Source of the DNA: an uncultured Bacilli bacterium
GTDB taxonomy: Bacteria > Bacillota_I > Bacilli_A > RF39 > UBA660
Length of the DNA: 64,000 nt
Reading direction: 5' to 3'
NCBI GenBank assembly: GCA_934096235.1
Contig: CAKOLO010000001.1
Location: forward strand, 186,001 to 250,000
Shown: in pieces, positions 53,319 to 62,912 of the stretch
Position numbering within the stretch: the stretch's first letter is position 1
Layout: the number at the start of each line of letters is the position of its first letter
The notes under the pieces: generated by a model
Seen by the model: the letters and a program-made list of their open reading frames with translations, nothing else
Databases searched by the model: none
What the model was told of the DNA's origin: nothing
Made by a program: the position numbers and the translations under genes

Positions 53319-53759
53319 ACTGTCTACATCATTAAAATCAACTTTATCCATTTCTTCTATTACTTCTAGTTGATTCTCTATGATTTGTCTTAATCTACGT
53401 TTTAAAATATTAGTATTTCTTTTTAATTGATCAGCATGGTTTTGAGCTTTTTCTGCTTTTAATAGAGCATCATTTATTATTCTACTAGCATTATGTCTAG
53501 CTTCAGTAACTAATGACTCAGCTTCACGTCTAGCACTACTCTTTATTTGATCACCTGCTTGTTCAGCGGTATATATTGCTCTATTCATAGTATCTTCTAT
53601 TCTTTGATAGTAAGCAATTTGTTCAACTAATTTTTTATTTTCATCTTCTGTTTTCTGACTCTTTTTAAGTAGAACTTCATAATTATTTATTATTTCATCT
53701 AAACATTTTTGAACTTGGTACTTATCATAGCCACGGAAAACAGTATCGAACTTTCTCAT
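53310..53759 (-). CDS. divIVA: DivIVA-domain cell division/polarity protein
   Basis: 149 residues. The N-terminal membrane-binding motif FDTVFRGYDKYQVQKCLDEI is typical of DivIVA/GpsB, followed by coiled coils (about 30-65 and 75-145; KKSQKTEDENKKLVEQIAYYQ). It marks division sites and poles. The ATG at 53759 was preferred over a GTG three codons upstream that overlaps the ribosome site. It follows sepF, as in the Firmicutes division cluster. Confidence 0.9.
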   Translation of the reverse strand: MRKFDTVFRGYDKYQVQKCLDEIINNYEVLLKKSQKTEDENKKLVEQIAYYQRIEDTMNRAIYTAEQAGDQIKSSARREAESLVTEARHNASRIINDALLKAEKAQNHADQLKRNTNILKRRLRQIIENQLEVIEEMDKVDFNDVDSKY

Positions 53760-53791
53760 AAGCTCCACCTCTAATATTTTAAAACTTTATA

Positions 53792-54175
53792 TTACCATTC
53801 TCCTGTATCTGCTTTTTTAGTTTTTTTAGTATCATCTTCTGTTATATTTCCTTCAATTTCAAATCCTTTAGGAGCACAAATAACAATACCAGGACCTAAC
53901 TTTTGCATAGTTCCTTCAATTGCATAAATTATACCATTAAGAAAATCCATTATTCTCTTAGATACATCTGAAGTAACTCTTTTAAAGTTAACTACAACTT
54001 GATTTCTAGCTTTTAAATAATCAGCTATTTGTTGTGCTTCAGAAAATGCTCTTGGTTCAACTAAAATAGTTTTATTTCTATATTCTTCCTTTTTACTTTT
54101 AGGTAATTCTTTTGTTTCGTATTCTTCAGTTCCCTCAGGATCATCTGGATTAAATATTTTATCTATAAATCCCAT
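53792..54175 (-). CDS. sepF: SepF cell division protein
   Basis: 127 residues. A short N-terminal amphipathic start (MGFIDKIFNPDD) and linker are followed by the SepF core VEPRAFSEAQQIADYLKARNQVVVNFKRV...AKRIMDFLNGIIYAIEG-like and APKGFEI. SepF anchors FtsZ to the membrane and aligns it. GGAGG precedes the ATG, and divIVA follows in the same operon. The YggS and YggT genes often found here are missing. Confidence 0.94.
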   Translation of the reverse strand: MGFIDKIFNPDDPEGTEEYETKELPKSKKEEYRNKTILVEPRAFSEAQQIADYLKARNQVVVNFKRVTSDVSKRIMDFLNGIIYAIEGTMQKLGPGIVICAPKGFEIEGNITEDDTKKTKKADTGEW

Positions 54176-54283
54176 AAGTGTTCCTCCTTATTCTCGTACT
54201 ACAATACCATTTTAACACATTAATAAACTAGTATCAATAATTAAATCAATAAATTTAACAAGAAAAACTGACATTTTTTTACT

Positions 54284-54307
54284 TAAAAAGAAATTATATA
54301 ATTTCTA
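54284..54307 (-). terminator. Intrinsic terminator of the glyS operon
   Basis: Minus-strand AGAAATTA-TA-TAATTTCT (54289-54306) followed by TTTTAAG. It overlaps the glyS stop. Confidence 0.8.
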
Positions 54308-55681
54308 AAACTCTATTTTCTCTTCAATATAATTTCTTAAATCTTCTAACTTTATAGTTTCTTGTTCCATAGTATCTCTATTTCTAACAGTTACTGTTCC
54401 ATTATTAATTGTTTCATCATCTACTGTTACGCAATATGGTGTACCAACTGCATCAGCTCTTCTATAACGTTTACCAATAGAAGCTGTTTCATCATAACTA
54501 CACATAAAGTATTTTGATAAATTTTTATATACCTCCATAGCTTTCTCACTATGATATTTTTTAACAAGTGGAAGTATTGTTACTTTAATTGGAGCTAAGA
54601 ATGGATGAAGTCTTAATACTTCTCTTTCATCAGTATCACTTAGTTTTTCCTTTTCATAACTATCACATAATACTGTTAAGAATAATCTTTCTACTCCAAC
54701 TGATGGTTCTATTACATAAGGAATATATTTTTGATTAGTTTCAGGATCTAAATATTCTAAACTTTGGCAACTTACTTTCATATGTTGACTTAAATCATAA
54801 TTAGTTCTTGATGCGATTCCCCAAAGTTCTCCCCATCCAAATGGAAATTTATATTCTATATCAGTAGTAGCATTACTATAGAAACTTAATTCTTCTTTTT
54901 CATGATCTCTTAATCTTAAATTTTCATTCTTAATTCCAAGACTTAATAAGAAGTTTTTACAATATTCTTTGTAATGTTTAAACCAATCAAGTTCAGTTCC
55001 TGGTTTACAGAAAAATTCAAGTTCCATTTGATCAAACTCACGTACTCTAAATATAAAGTTTCCTGGTGTAATTTCATTTCTAAATGATTTACCTATTTGT
55101 CCAATACCAAATGGTAATTTTAGTCTCATACTACGTTCTACATTCTTAAAGTTTACAAATATTCCTTGAGCAGTTTCTGGTCTTAAATATACTGTACTTT
55201 TAGCATCTTCAGTAACTCCTTGAAATGTTTTAAACATTAAATTAAAGTTTCTAATATCAGTAAAATCACTCTTTCCACAATTAGGACAAACTACATTATG
55301 TTCTCTAATATAATTCATTAATTCTTCATTACTAAATTTACCAGCATCTTCAACACCTAAATCTTCAAGTAATTTATCAGCTCTATGACGAGTCTTACAA
55401 TGCTTACAATCAATTAATGGGTCACTAAAAGTCTTCAAGTGTCCACTAGCTTCCCAAGTCTTTGGATTCATAAGTATAGCTGAATCTAAAGCTACATTAT
55501 TAACATCTTCTTGAATAAATTTCTTAGTCCAAGCTAATTTAATATTATTTTTAAGAATTGCTCCTAAAGGTCCAAAATCCCAAGTATTAGCAAGTCCTCC
55601 ATATATTTCACTTCCTTGGAATATATATCCATAATTCTTACAATAATTAGTAAGTTCTTCCATAGTTATTTTCTTTTCCAT
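54305..55681 (-). CDS. glyS: Glycyl-tRNA synthetase, homodimeric type
   Basis: 458 residues. Class II synthetase with the alpha2-type motifs GGLANTWDFGPLG, motif 1 region, a CxxC zinc pair (CKHCKTRHR...CPNCGKSD), motif 2 FRNEITPGNFIFRVREFDQMELEFF, and motif 3 EPSVGVERLFL. The C-terminal anticodon-binding domain starts at about 355 (LAPIKVTILPLVKK). Transcription starts at a glycine T-box upstream. The start overlaps the stop of the unknown gene as TAATG with GGAGGG inside it. Confidence 0.97.
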   Translation of the reverse strand: MEKKITMEELTNYCKNYGYIFQGSEIYGGLANTWDFGPLGAILKNNIKLAWTKKFIQEDVNNVALDSAILMNPKTWEASGHLKTFSDPLIDCKHCKTRHRADKLLEDLGVEDAGKFSNEELMNYIREHNVVCPNCGKSDFTDIRNFNLMFKTFQGVTEDAKSTVYLRPETAQGIFVNFKNVERSMRLKLPFGIGQIGKSFRNEITPGNFIFRVREFDQMELEFFCKPGTELDWFKHYKEYCKNFLLSLGIKNENLRLRDHEKEELSFYSNATTDIEYKFPFGWGELWGIASRTNYDLSQHMKVSCQSLEYLDPETNQKYIPYVIEPSVGVERLFLTVLCDSYEKEKLSDTDEREVLRLHPFLAPIKVTILPLVKKYHSEKAMEVYKNLSKYFMCSYDETASIGKRYRRADAVGTPYCVTVDDETINNGTVTVRNRDTMEQETIKLEDLRNYIEEKIEF

Positions 55682-56406
55682 TAAAATCCCTCCATTTTAA
55701 GTTGCATTATTAATGCATCTTCATTTTCTTTCTTTATTCTTGCACATTTTTTATTGTGTTCATCTACTTTTTTCATTATTTCTTTATTCATCATACCAAG
55801 TATTACTACTTTATCATTACCCACTAGTTTATAATTAGAAACATGTTCTTCATACTTTTTAGGTTTAACAACTTCTATAATTTCATTACCAAATACTTGA
55901 TCTAAAAATTCTTCTATAAAAGCATTTTCATATATTGGAAGTTTATTATTAGTTTGAGCTAAATTAAATTTTACACTTCCACTTCTACTTACTGCATAAG
56001 AACTAGTGTCTCCATAATTAACATTAAGTCCATAAACATCACATGGATGATTATATAAAAATGAATATCTATCTCTAATATATTTATTCAATATCTTAGT
56101 CTTTTCTTCTTCACTAATTTTATCATCTATTATAAGTAATTTACCGCTTTCACTACCAGCATAAGACATATAACCAGTTATTCTACTAAAATCATTTGAC
56201 ACATAATTAAGTTTATTATAATTCATAAAGTATTCTATAACAGCTACTCTTATCTCTTCATCAGTTTTCCCTCGTAATGACTCTGTAAATGACTTATTCA
56301 TATGAATAGTATTAAGTAATTTACCACCTACTTTAATAACACCGTCTCTAACAGTTATTGTTTCATAATAATTTTGATCTAATAATTTAACACCTTCAAT
56401 AATCAT
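55681..56406 (-). CDS. Unknown protein co-regulated with glycyl-tRNA synthetase
   Basis: Not recognised; 241 residues, soluble, no signal peptide. It starts MIIEGVKLLDQNYYETITV and has a central stretch KLLIIDDKISEEEKTKILNKYIRDRYSFL and a charged helical end (KKVDEHNKKCARIKKENEDAL). The start at 56406 has GGAGGG four bases before it. It occupies the place held by recO before glyQS in other Firmicutes, but no RecO OB-fold or zinc motif is seen. It is read from the T-box transcript and overlaps glyS by one base, so its amount responds to uncharged tRNA-Gly. Confidence 0.7.
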   Translation of the reverse strand: MIIEGVKLLDQNYYETITVRDGVIKVGGKLLNTIHMNKSFTESLRGKTDEEIRVAVIEYFMNYNKLNYVSNDFSRITGYMSYAGSESGKLLIIDDKISEEEKTKILNKYIRDRYSFLYNHPCDVYGLNVNYGDTSSYAVSRSGSVKFNLAQTNNKLPIYENAFIEEFLDQVFGNEIIEVVKPKKYEEHVSNYKLVGNDKVVILGMMNKEIMKKVDEHNKKCARIKKENEDALIMQLKMEGF

Positions 56407-56409
56407 ATA

Positions 56410-56541
56410 TCCCTCCAATAAATAAAAAACTTCTAAAACATCATAAGGGTCCTTAAGGACGGTTCCACCTTATTTATTCTAGAAGAATCACTTTAAATCT
56501 ATAGCCTAAGTGCTTTACCATCACACTATCATCGCTCAATA
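56410..56541 (-). promoter_or_regulatory. Glycine T-box riboswitch (transcriptional)
   Basis: The minus-strand leader has the T-box core AAGGTGGAACCG (ending near 56458), an antiterminator element, and a terminator with CTTCTAGAA/TTTTAGAAG (56430-56438 and 56477-56485) followed by TTTTTT (56424-56429). In a short Stem I, AGTG/CACT closes a loop and a bulge on the 3' side shows GGC (56504-56506), the glycine codon expected as specifier. Uncharged tRNA-Gly would bind and allow read-through into the 55681 gene and glyS. Stem I is much shorter than in classical T-boxes. Confidence 0.85.
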
Positions 56542-56546
56542 AATGT

Positions 56547-56575
56547 ATTTTAACACAATATTATTTACTTTTCAA
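56547..56575 (-). promoter_or_regulatory. Promoter of the T-box operon
   Basis: Minus-strand TTGAAA (56570-56575), 17-base spacer, TAAAAT (56547-56552). The -35 lies inside the last codons of the preceding phosphoesterase gene. Confidence 0.75.
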
Positions 56576-58702
56576 TACAAGTTGTTTTGTTTTTAAAAAA
56601 TCATCTTTTTTACAATTTTTAGGAGTAAATCTCTTCTCTTCAAATTCAAGCATTTCTATTTCACCTTTTTGATTTACATACATATCTACAAAGTATGCTC
56701 CCATAGTATTTTCAAGTCCTTGTCTTATAGCAAAATTAGTTTTAGCAGTTAAACATGGTATTAAAAACGCTATTACATTTCTATATGCCATCATATGACT
56801 TTGATGAAAGTGTCCACTACCAAGTATATTAGGTTTGCACCCTGGTTCCATCTTATCTATATATTTTTGCATCTTATAAGATAAACTTGATGCACATCCA
56901 CCTCCCGGATGATACATTTCTTCAACTGTTTTAGGACTTTCTTTAGGACTGAATACACCCTTATCATCACCCATAAAATGTAAATCAGGTCTAAGTCTTT
57001 CAATAGCTGGTCCCATAAATAAACCACCATTCTTAGCATGAGTTTGATCATGAGTACCAGTTATAAAATAAGTGTCTACTCCTTCAACCTTAGGATAATA
57101 ATTAACTATATATTCAAGTTGTCTAGAAGCACCTTGTCTAAATAAAGCATATTGATGTTCTGGCCTATTGTGATAATCTCCATCAAGTACATCTCCAAAA
57201 TGTAATACAGTAGTAATACCCTTATCACGAGTTTCTTTATATATTTGATTTACAAGGCCAAGTTGTTGAGCTTCATTACAAAAGTGAGTATCAGATATCC
57301 AAGTTTGTCTAATATGAGTAAGTTCTTCCATTTGAGGCTTAATAACTTTACTACTTCTTCCCTTATTCTTCTTAATAATAATTTTACTTCCAGATTTATC
57401 CATTATATCTATGTCATACCCCTTAAGTTTTAATTCTTCAATAACACCACCAAACTTTAATTCAGATAAACCTAATTTAGAACATATCCTACTAACACTT
57501 TCTCCATTCTTAATATTAGAATATATCTTATCTTTATCATCTCTAATAATAGGTCTACTTAAATATATACTTTCTTTATCTGCTAAATAAAGTGTTTTAA
57601 AGTTCTTATAATCATCTTTTATAGTTTGATAATATGGAATATACATTTGACTAGTATTACTTAAATTACCCTTCTTATCCTTCTTTAAAGTAATAATCCA
57701 ACTACCAACAGTATTATATACTGGAGTATTAGCATCCTTCATCTCATCAGTAGTACCAACTACAGTAGGAACTTGATAAGAACGAACACCACGTCTTAAA
57801 AAAGAATCACAAGCTGCGAAATGACTAGTAACAAGTATATCAGTCTTATCTTCATTTCTAAGTGCAGCTATCTTTTGTTGAGGTTTATAACTTATAGTAT
57901 ATGGAACATTACCACTAGAATGTTGTAAATATATTGATATACTACCATTCCCTTTATCACTAACAAATGTAACTTTCTTACGTCTAGGACCTAAATAAAT
58001 CATATCTTCTCTTTTAGAAGCAATTAGTTTTCCAATATCTACTTTTTCTTTAGTCTTTAAAAATGATAAGTCATGTTCACCAGTAACAAAATATGTAGTT
58101 ATTCCTTCTACTCTAGGAAAACAAGAAGCTACATAATCGGCTTGATCATCATATCCATCTTTATGTAATGTAGAATTATATATACTTTTACTACCTCTAT
58201 ATATTCCTTCAACAACATCACCAGTTAAAAATACATACTTAACACCCATAGCTTTAGCTTTCAAATACATATCATTTAATATACTCGTTTGTTGATATAT
58301 ACTACCAAATCTAGTATCGGATATAAGCATGCATTTAATATTATCATCATTACTTATAATATCATAAGAAAGATCATTAATTAATTGTTCATGACCAAAA
58401 TTACGTATTAAAGTTACAGTAGTCTTATCTTCATTCTCATAATTAGATGCTGAAGTATTCATAGTAATAATATTATTACCTCTTTTTTTAAGGTCATGAA
58501 TAAGCACAAACATATCATCACGACTTATATTATATGATTTACATAGGTCTTCAAGAATACACTCTTCAGCAAGTGTATCAAATTGTAATTGATCAGCAAG
58601 TTCTTTTAAATTAGAAGAAGTTACTTCTATTAAACCATTATTCCCTGTTTTAATTATGTCTTCTTCACCAAGTATTAATCCATTATTAATTTTCTTGTCC
58701 AT
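56561..58702 (-). CDS. Double metallophosphoesterase with repeated winged-helix-like segments
   Basis: 713 residues that look like an internal duplication. Each half has a helix-turn-helix-like segment (about 35-80: ILEDLCKSYNISRDDMFVLIHDLKKRG; about 390-430: SVSRICSKLGLSELKFGGVIEELKLKG) and a calcineurin-like phosphoesterase domain. The second domain keeps most metal motifs (ISDTHF, FGDVLDGDYHNR, GTHDQ, GSGHFHQSH). The first is altered (ISDTRF with Arg for His, GDVVEG, GEHD, TSHFAACD), so it may be inactive or specialised. Whether it cuts nucleic acid or small phosphoesters is unknown. No signal peptide. Confidence 0.82.
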   Translation of the reverse strand: MDKKINNGLILGEEDIIKTGNNGLIEVTSSNLKELADQLQFDTLAEECILEDLCKSYNISRDDMFVLIHDLKKRGNNIITMNTSASNYENEDKTTVTLIRNFGHEQLINDLSYDIISNDDNIKCMLISDTRFGSIYQQTSILNDMYLKAKAMGVKYVFLTGDVVEGIYRGSKSIYNSTLHKDGYDDQADYVASCFPRVEGITTYFVTGEHDLSFLKTKEKVDIGKLIASKREDMIYLGPRRKKVTFVSDKGNGSISIYLQHSSGNVPYTISYKPQQKIAALRNEDKTDILVTSHFAACDSFLRRGVRSYQVPTVVGTTDEMKDANTPVYNTVGSWIITLKKDKKGNLSNTSQMYIPYYQTIKDDYKNFKTLYLADKESIYLSRPIIRDDKDKIYSNIKNGESVSRICSKLGLSELKFGGVIEELKLKGYDIDIMDKSGSKIIIKKNKGRSSKVIKPQMEELTHIRQTWISDTHFCNEAQQLGLVNQIYKETRDKGITTVLHFGDVLDGDYHNRPEHQYALFRQGASRQLEYIVNYYPKVEGVDTYFITGTHDQTHAKNGGLFMGPAIERLRPDLHFMGDDKGVFSPKESPKTVEEMYHPGGGCASSLSYKMQKYIDKMEPGCKPNILGSGHFHQSHMMAYRNVIAFLIPCLTAKTNFAIRQGLENTMGAYFVDMYVNQKGEIEMLEFEEKRFTPKNCKKDDFLKTKQLVLKSK

Positions 58703-58743
58703 TAATACTACCTACCTATCTTACTTTAAGTATATTATTTTAT

Positions 58744-58780
58744 TAAAAAAAATTCAATTTATTTTTTATATAAATTGAAC
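58744..58780 (-). terminator. Intrinsic terminator of the rnhB operon
   Basis: Minus-strand TTCAATTTA/TAAATTGAA (58753-58761 and 58771-58779) followed by a run of eight T. Confidence 0.88.
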
Positions 58781-58782
58781 TT

Positions 58783-59376
58783 TTAAATATATTTATCACA
58801 AGGAGCAAATGTTTTTCTATGCTCTTTTATTATTCCATATTTTTCTATAGCTTCTATATGTTTTTTAGTACCATACCCTTTATTATGCTTAAAGTCATAT
58901 TCAGGATGCAATTTATCTAACTCTATCATCATTCTATCTCTTGTTACTTTGGCAATTATACTTGCAGCAGCAATACTTTCACTTTTAGCATCTCCCTTTA
59001 TTATAGATGTTTGTGGTATATCTATGTTTAGTTTAACTGCATCTATTAATAAATGTTCTGGTTTTACACTTAAGTTATTTACTGCTTCAATCATTGCTTT
59101 TTTAGTAGCTTCAAGTATATTTATCTCATCTATCACATCTTCACTACTAATACCTATTCCAACACTAACTGCATTTTCCATTATAACATCATATAATAGT
59201 TCTCTCTTTTTTTCAGTTAATTTTTTAGAATCATTAATTCTCTCATCATAAAAATCTCTTGGAAGTATAACAGCGGCAGTAACAACAGGGCCTACTAAAG
59301 GACCTCTACCAACTTCATCTATACCAGCTATATACTTTATTCCACTTTCATATAATTCTGTTTCAAACTCTTTCAT
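58783..59376 (-). CDS. rnhB: Ribonuclease HII
   Basis: Removes RNA from RNA-DNA hybrids and misplaced ribonucleotides. 197 residues with YIAGIDEVGRGPLVGPVV (catalytic Asp-Glu), DSKKLTEKKR, HLLIDAVKL-like EHLLIDAV, ESIAAASIIAKVTRDRMM and the C-terminal HKGYGTKKHIEAIEKYG. The ATG at 59376 has GAGG before it and fits the family start; the longer reading overlaps the upstream gene. Co-transcribed with the ATP-grasp gene. Confidence 0.96.
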   Translation of the reverse strand: MKEFETELYESGIKYIAGIDEVGRGPLVGPVVTAAVILPRDFYDERINDSKKLTEKKRELLYDVIMENAVSVGIGISSEDVIDEINILEATKKAMIEAVNNLSVKPEHLLIDAVKLNIDIPQTSIIKGDAKSESIAAASIIAKVTRDRMMIELDKLHPEYDFKHNKGYGTKKHIEAIEKYGIIKEHRKTFAPCDKYI

Positions 59377-59383
59377 ATTGCCT

Positions 59384-60397
59384 CTATAATTCATCTATTT
59401 TAATCTTCATTGCTTTTTCAAATACTGGAACAAGACCAACCTTCTCACTCACAAAACTTGGTTTAATTTGATATACTCCAGGAAAACAGTTTCCCTCTAT
59501 AATAACAGCATCATTAGGAGTAATTGCTACATCCCATCCAACATACTTTACTTCAGGCACCTTTTTAGCACACTCACACACTAAATCTATCGCTTTATCG
59601 TAATTAGGAATTTCATAACCAACTATTTTAATCTTACTAATTGGATGCTCATAAAATATATTATCATCTCTATCGATCGCAGGAACTATTATCTTTCCAT
59701 CTTTAACAAAAGTATACATACTTCCACTAGAGAAATTATCAGTTACTCCACCATTACCAATCTTAAATACAACATTCAATATATGAGTATCCCTTCCATC
59801 AAAGAATGTAACTATTCTAAATGTATTAACACTTGTTTTATTAAGTTTACCAATTTCTTTATTTTGTATAATCTTTTCTTCAACAAGAAGCTTATTATTA
59901 GAAACTAAATATTCATAAGTTTTTTTAAGATTCTTTTTATCTACTTTAATTAACTCTATTCCTTCACCACCACTACCACCTACAGGTTTAGCAATAAAGT
60001 CTACTTTCCCATCACAAAACTTAACAAACTCATCATAATTATCATCTAAATATAACCAATCACGTTTTAAAAACTCATTAAATATTTTATTAAATTCTAC
60101 CTTATCATCAAACTTCTTAGATATCTCTTTATCATTAAACATTCTTACGATAGCATTATTCTTAACTCTAGTTAAGTATGTCTTTTTCTCTTTAGAATTT
60201 AAATTATAAAATTCAAACTCTTGATAATCATAAGGACCACTACCATATTTTATAGAACAAAAAACCATATCAACAAGTAAAAATAATCTACATTTATTAG
60301 TCTTTTTATGTATCTTTCCTACTATATTAAATATACTTTTAATTGTTCCACCTTTAAAACATTTTATCTTATAAATTAAACTTTTCATATTCATCAC
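59384..60397 (-). CDS. Sugar-transfer-associated ATP-grasp protein
   Basis: 337 residues. The C-terminal two thirds show the ATP-grasp fold: FIAKPVGGSGGEGIELI (ATP-binding loop), LLVEEKIIQNKEIGKLN, SVNTFRIVTF, NFSSGSMYTFV, VGWDVAITPNDAVIIEGNCFPG with the metal-binding ExN. This matches the ATPgrasp_ST family found in capsule and glycopolymer clusters, whose members probably ligate an amino acid or similar group to a sugar precursor. No glycan genes are adjacent, so the substrate is open. The ribosome site is weak. Confidence 0.83.
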   Translation of the reverse strand: MMNMKSLIYKIKCFKGGTIKSIFNIVGKIHKKTNKCRLFLLVDMVFCSIKYGSGPYDYQEFEFYNLNSKEKKTYLTRVKNNAIVRMFNDKEISKKFDDKVEFNKIFNEFLKRDWLYLDDNYDEFVKFCDGKVDFIAKPVGGSGGEGIELIKVDKKNLKKTYEYLVSNNKLLVEEKIIQNKEIGKLNKTSVNTFRIVTFFDGRDTHILNVVFKIGNGGVTDNFSSGSMYTFVKDGKIIVPAIDRDDNIFYEHPISKIKIVGYEIPNYDKAIDLVCECAKKVPEVKYVGWDVAITPNDAVIIEGNCFPGVYQIKPSFVSEKVGLVPVFEKAMKIKIDEL

Positions 60398-60419
60398 TAC
60401 ACTTAGTATACCATTTTTT

Positions 60420-60457
60420 TATAAAAAAACATATATTACTTAAAATATATGTTTTAA
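60420..60457 (-). terminator. Intrinsic terminator after the 60461 gene
   Basis: Minus-strand AAAACATATATT/AATATATGTTTT inverted repeat with a six-base loop, followed by TTTATAAAAAA. It lies between the zinc-ribbon gene and the ATP-grasp gene. Confidence 0.8.
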
Positions 60458-60460
60458 TAT

Positions 60461-62842
60461 TTACTTAACTATACAAGTATATCCTTCTTTTTTAAGAGCA
60501 TTTAATATATCTTTTTTAGTTGTAACTTCTTCTTTGAAATTTTTATTTAACTCAGTATAGTAATCATCAATTATCTTAAGAGTAACACTATATTTATCTT
60601 TTCCTTCTTTAGTAATTATTTTAAAATTTTTATATTCTTCTTCATATGTTTTTTGTAGTACATATAACCCTGCTGATAATATTTTTTGTGTTATATAGAA
60701 TGTCTTATCATTAGGATCATAATTTTTTAATTTAAGAGTTCCTTTAAAATATAAATCATTTATTTTATCTCTATTATCAAATCTAACTAGTATTTGAGCA
60801 TATGTTACAAGATCATCATCTTCTGCATCATTAACTTTAGTAAAACAAGATATTTCTTTATATGTAGTTTTAGCATTTGTTTTTAAACCTAAACCATCAG
60901 GAGTTACAGTTACCTTTTTATTTCCATCTTCTTTAACTTCAAAACTATAACTAGATGTACCACTTATTTTAGTATCAACTATCGCAAATGCTATCTTATC
61001 ATAAGCATTAAATTCATCAATATTAATAACAAATTCTTTATCTAAATTATATGTATATACATGTTTATATTTATTATCTTCGCGTACAAATAATAGTAAT
61101 GTTAAATCTTTATATTTGCCATTAAAAGTTAATTGTGTATTATCATCAAATATACTTGGATCAACATAATAATAATGAGAACTTGAATAATTAATAGTTT
61201 CATTATTACTTTCATTATATTTATCTATATTTTTATGTGCTTTTGGATAAACAACTTGTTTATTACGATACGGAAGCAAAGTATGATTATCATAATTCAA
61301 AGTTAAAACTTTAGTAGCAGTTTCTATCATAATATTTTCATACTTACCATCAGAATTTTCATATAAATATTTTAATGGTTCAGTGTATTTTAAAGACTCA
61401 AATGCTTTATTAAATCCATTATTAACCATATGAGCATAATTATTTAAGAAAATATATGCTGGATATCCAATTGCATCTCTTTCTTCACCAGTTTTATCAA
61501 TGCTTGTTTCTATAAATCTTGAATAAGCAGCAGAATGGTCATTAAGCATAGTATTTATGTTATCAATATTCGTTACATTTGCAGCCACTAAATTAGCAGT
61601 TGTTTCTATAGTGAAATCTCCACTACTACAGTCTTTATATTTACCATTTCCACATATATAATTTTGATAATGATGGAATAATTCATGAGAAAGAACTATT
61701 TTAAAATCATCAAAATTTTGAATTTGTGAATCAGCAATAAAATAAGGAAGAGCATAAGTTGTCGTTATACTATTATAGCCAATGCCTTGATCAACAAATA
61801 GGCTTTTTATATCAATTTTTAATTTACCAATTGAAGCCCAAATATTATTAAATTCTCCAACATAAAAGCCAGCAACATTACTTTCACCTAGATTTAAAAG
61901 ATAAACGGGCATTGCTTTTGTATAGTCAACTCCTTTTAAAAGCATATCAAGGAGTTTGCCATTAAATGACATCATACCTTTTGACTGTGTTTGAATACTA
62001 TATTTATATTCAAAGCCAAATTTCTTTTTATATGTTTCAACCGTTTCTTCTAAGTAATTAGAAATTTTGCTTGCAGTTTCATAAGTAGTCTTATTTAAGC
62101 CTTCATCAGCATAATATACAATAAAATTAGCATTCTTTGAAACTATCATTTTATTAAGTTTATTAACGTTTCCTGCTCTTTCAGCAACAATATTAGTTTT
62201 CTCAATATTATTATTCTTATTAAAAATACTTGAACTATTTTTAGCATCACCGCTTTCAAGTTCTAAAGCTACATCAGCAAGCAAATATTTTTTTATAACA
62301 TACATTTGTGTATCTTCTGACAAATCATTTATTAATTCGTCAGTCTTTTCAAAGAATCTAACAGGATTCACTTTGAGTTCACTATTTGATTTATATTTAG
62401 AATTCATTTTATCTTCATCAAAGAATGAATATCCTAGTTGCATTATATATTCATCTTTAGATAATTTACCATTCTTATAGTCTTCTTCTATTTTAGAGTA
62501 AGATGTTTTTTCTATATCAACACCATATAACCCATCATCAGTTACTTCAACACTACTTAAATTATCAACATCTTCGAAAGGATCATCAAACTTGCTAAGT
62601 TTTTTATATATAAATATCCCTGCAATTATTATCAAAATAATAGCCATAACTACACATATAATTATTATTTTACTATTACTTTTCTTCTTATTATCATTAG
62701 TATTATTTTGTTGAACTGTATTATTATTTTGATTATTAACCTGCATATTATCGTTTTGATTATTATTAACTAATCTATTACCACAATTACTACAAAATTC
62801 TGCATGATTTAAATTTTCAAACCCACATTTATCACACTTCAT
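60461..62842 (-). CDS. Zinc-ribbon membrane protein with extracellular HExxH peptidase-like domain
   Basis: 793 residues. Residues 1-25 form a zinc ribbon (CDKCGFENLNHAEFCSNCG). An Asn-rich linker and one transmembrane segment (about 55-78) place the remaining 700 residues outside the cell. Near residue 388 the sequence SHELFHHYQNY contains HExxH, the zinc site of metallopeptidases, followed by a Cys pair and an acidic/helical part in which a third ligand may lie (TIETTANLVAAN). The C-terminal 250 residues are beta-rich. GGAGG precedes the ATG. The peptidase role is inferred from this motif alone. Confidence 0.72.
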   Translation of the reverse strand: MKCDKCGFENLNHAEFCSNCGNRLVNNNQNDNMQVNNQNNNTVQQNNTNDNKKKSNSKIIIICVVMAIILIIIAGIFIYKKLSKFDDPFEDVDNLSSVEVTDDGLYGVDIEKTSYSKIEEDYKNGKLSKDEYIMQLGYSFFDEDKMNSKYKSNSELKVNPVRFFEKTDELINDLSEDTQMYVIKKYLLADVALELESGDAKNSSSIFNKNNNIEKTNIVAERAGNVNKLNKMIVSKNANFIVYYADEGLNKTTYETASKISNYLEETVETYKKKFGFEYKYSIQTQSKGMMSFNGKLLDMLLKGVDYTKAMPVYLLNLGESNVAGFYVGEFNNIWASIGKLKIDIKSLFVDQGIGYNSITTTYALPYFIADSQIQNFDDFKIVLSHELFHHYQNYICGNGKYKDCSSGDFTIETTANLVAANVTNIDNINTMLNDHSAAYSRFIETSIDKTGEERDAIGYPAYIFLNNYAHMVNNGFNKAFESLKYTEPLKYLYENSDGKYENIMIETATKVLTLNYDNHTLLPYRNKQVVYPKAHKNIDKYNESNNETINYSSSHYYYVDPSIFDDNTQLTFNGKYKDLTLLLFVREDNKYKHVYTYNLDKEFVINIDEFNAYDKIAFAIVDTKISGTSSYSFEVKEDGNKKVTVTPDGLGLKTNAKTTYKEISCFTKVNDAEDDDLVTYAQILVRFDNRDKINDLYFKGTLKLKNYDPNDKTFYITQKILSAGLYVLQKTYEEEYKNFKIITKEGKDKYSVTLKIIDDYYTELNKNFKEEVTTKKDILNALKKEGYTCIVK

Positions 62843-62912
62843 TCTTTTTCCTCCAAAAATATAATAAAAACCAAGTAAATTGTTTTTATATAATCTACTC
62901 AGTTTTATCTAA

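Noticed and set aside
56410..56541. tRNA gene in the glyS leader
   Set aside because: There is no acceptor-stem pairing or T-loop; the TGGAACC core, terminator and GGC bulge identify a T-box.
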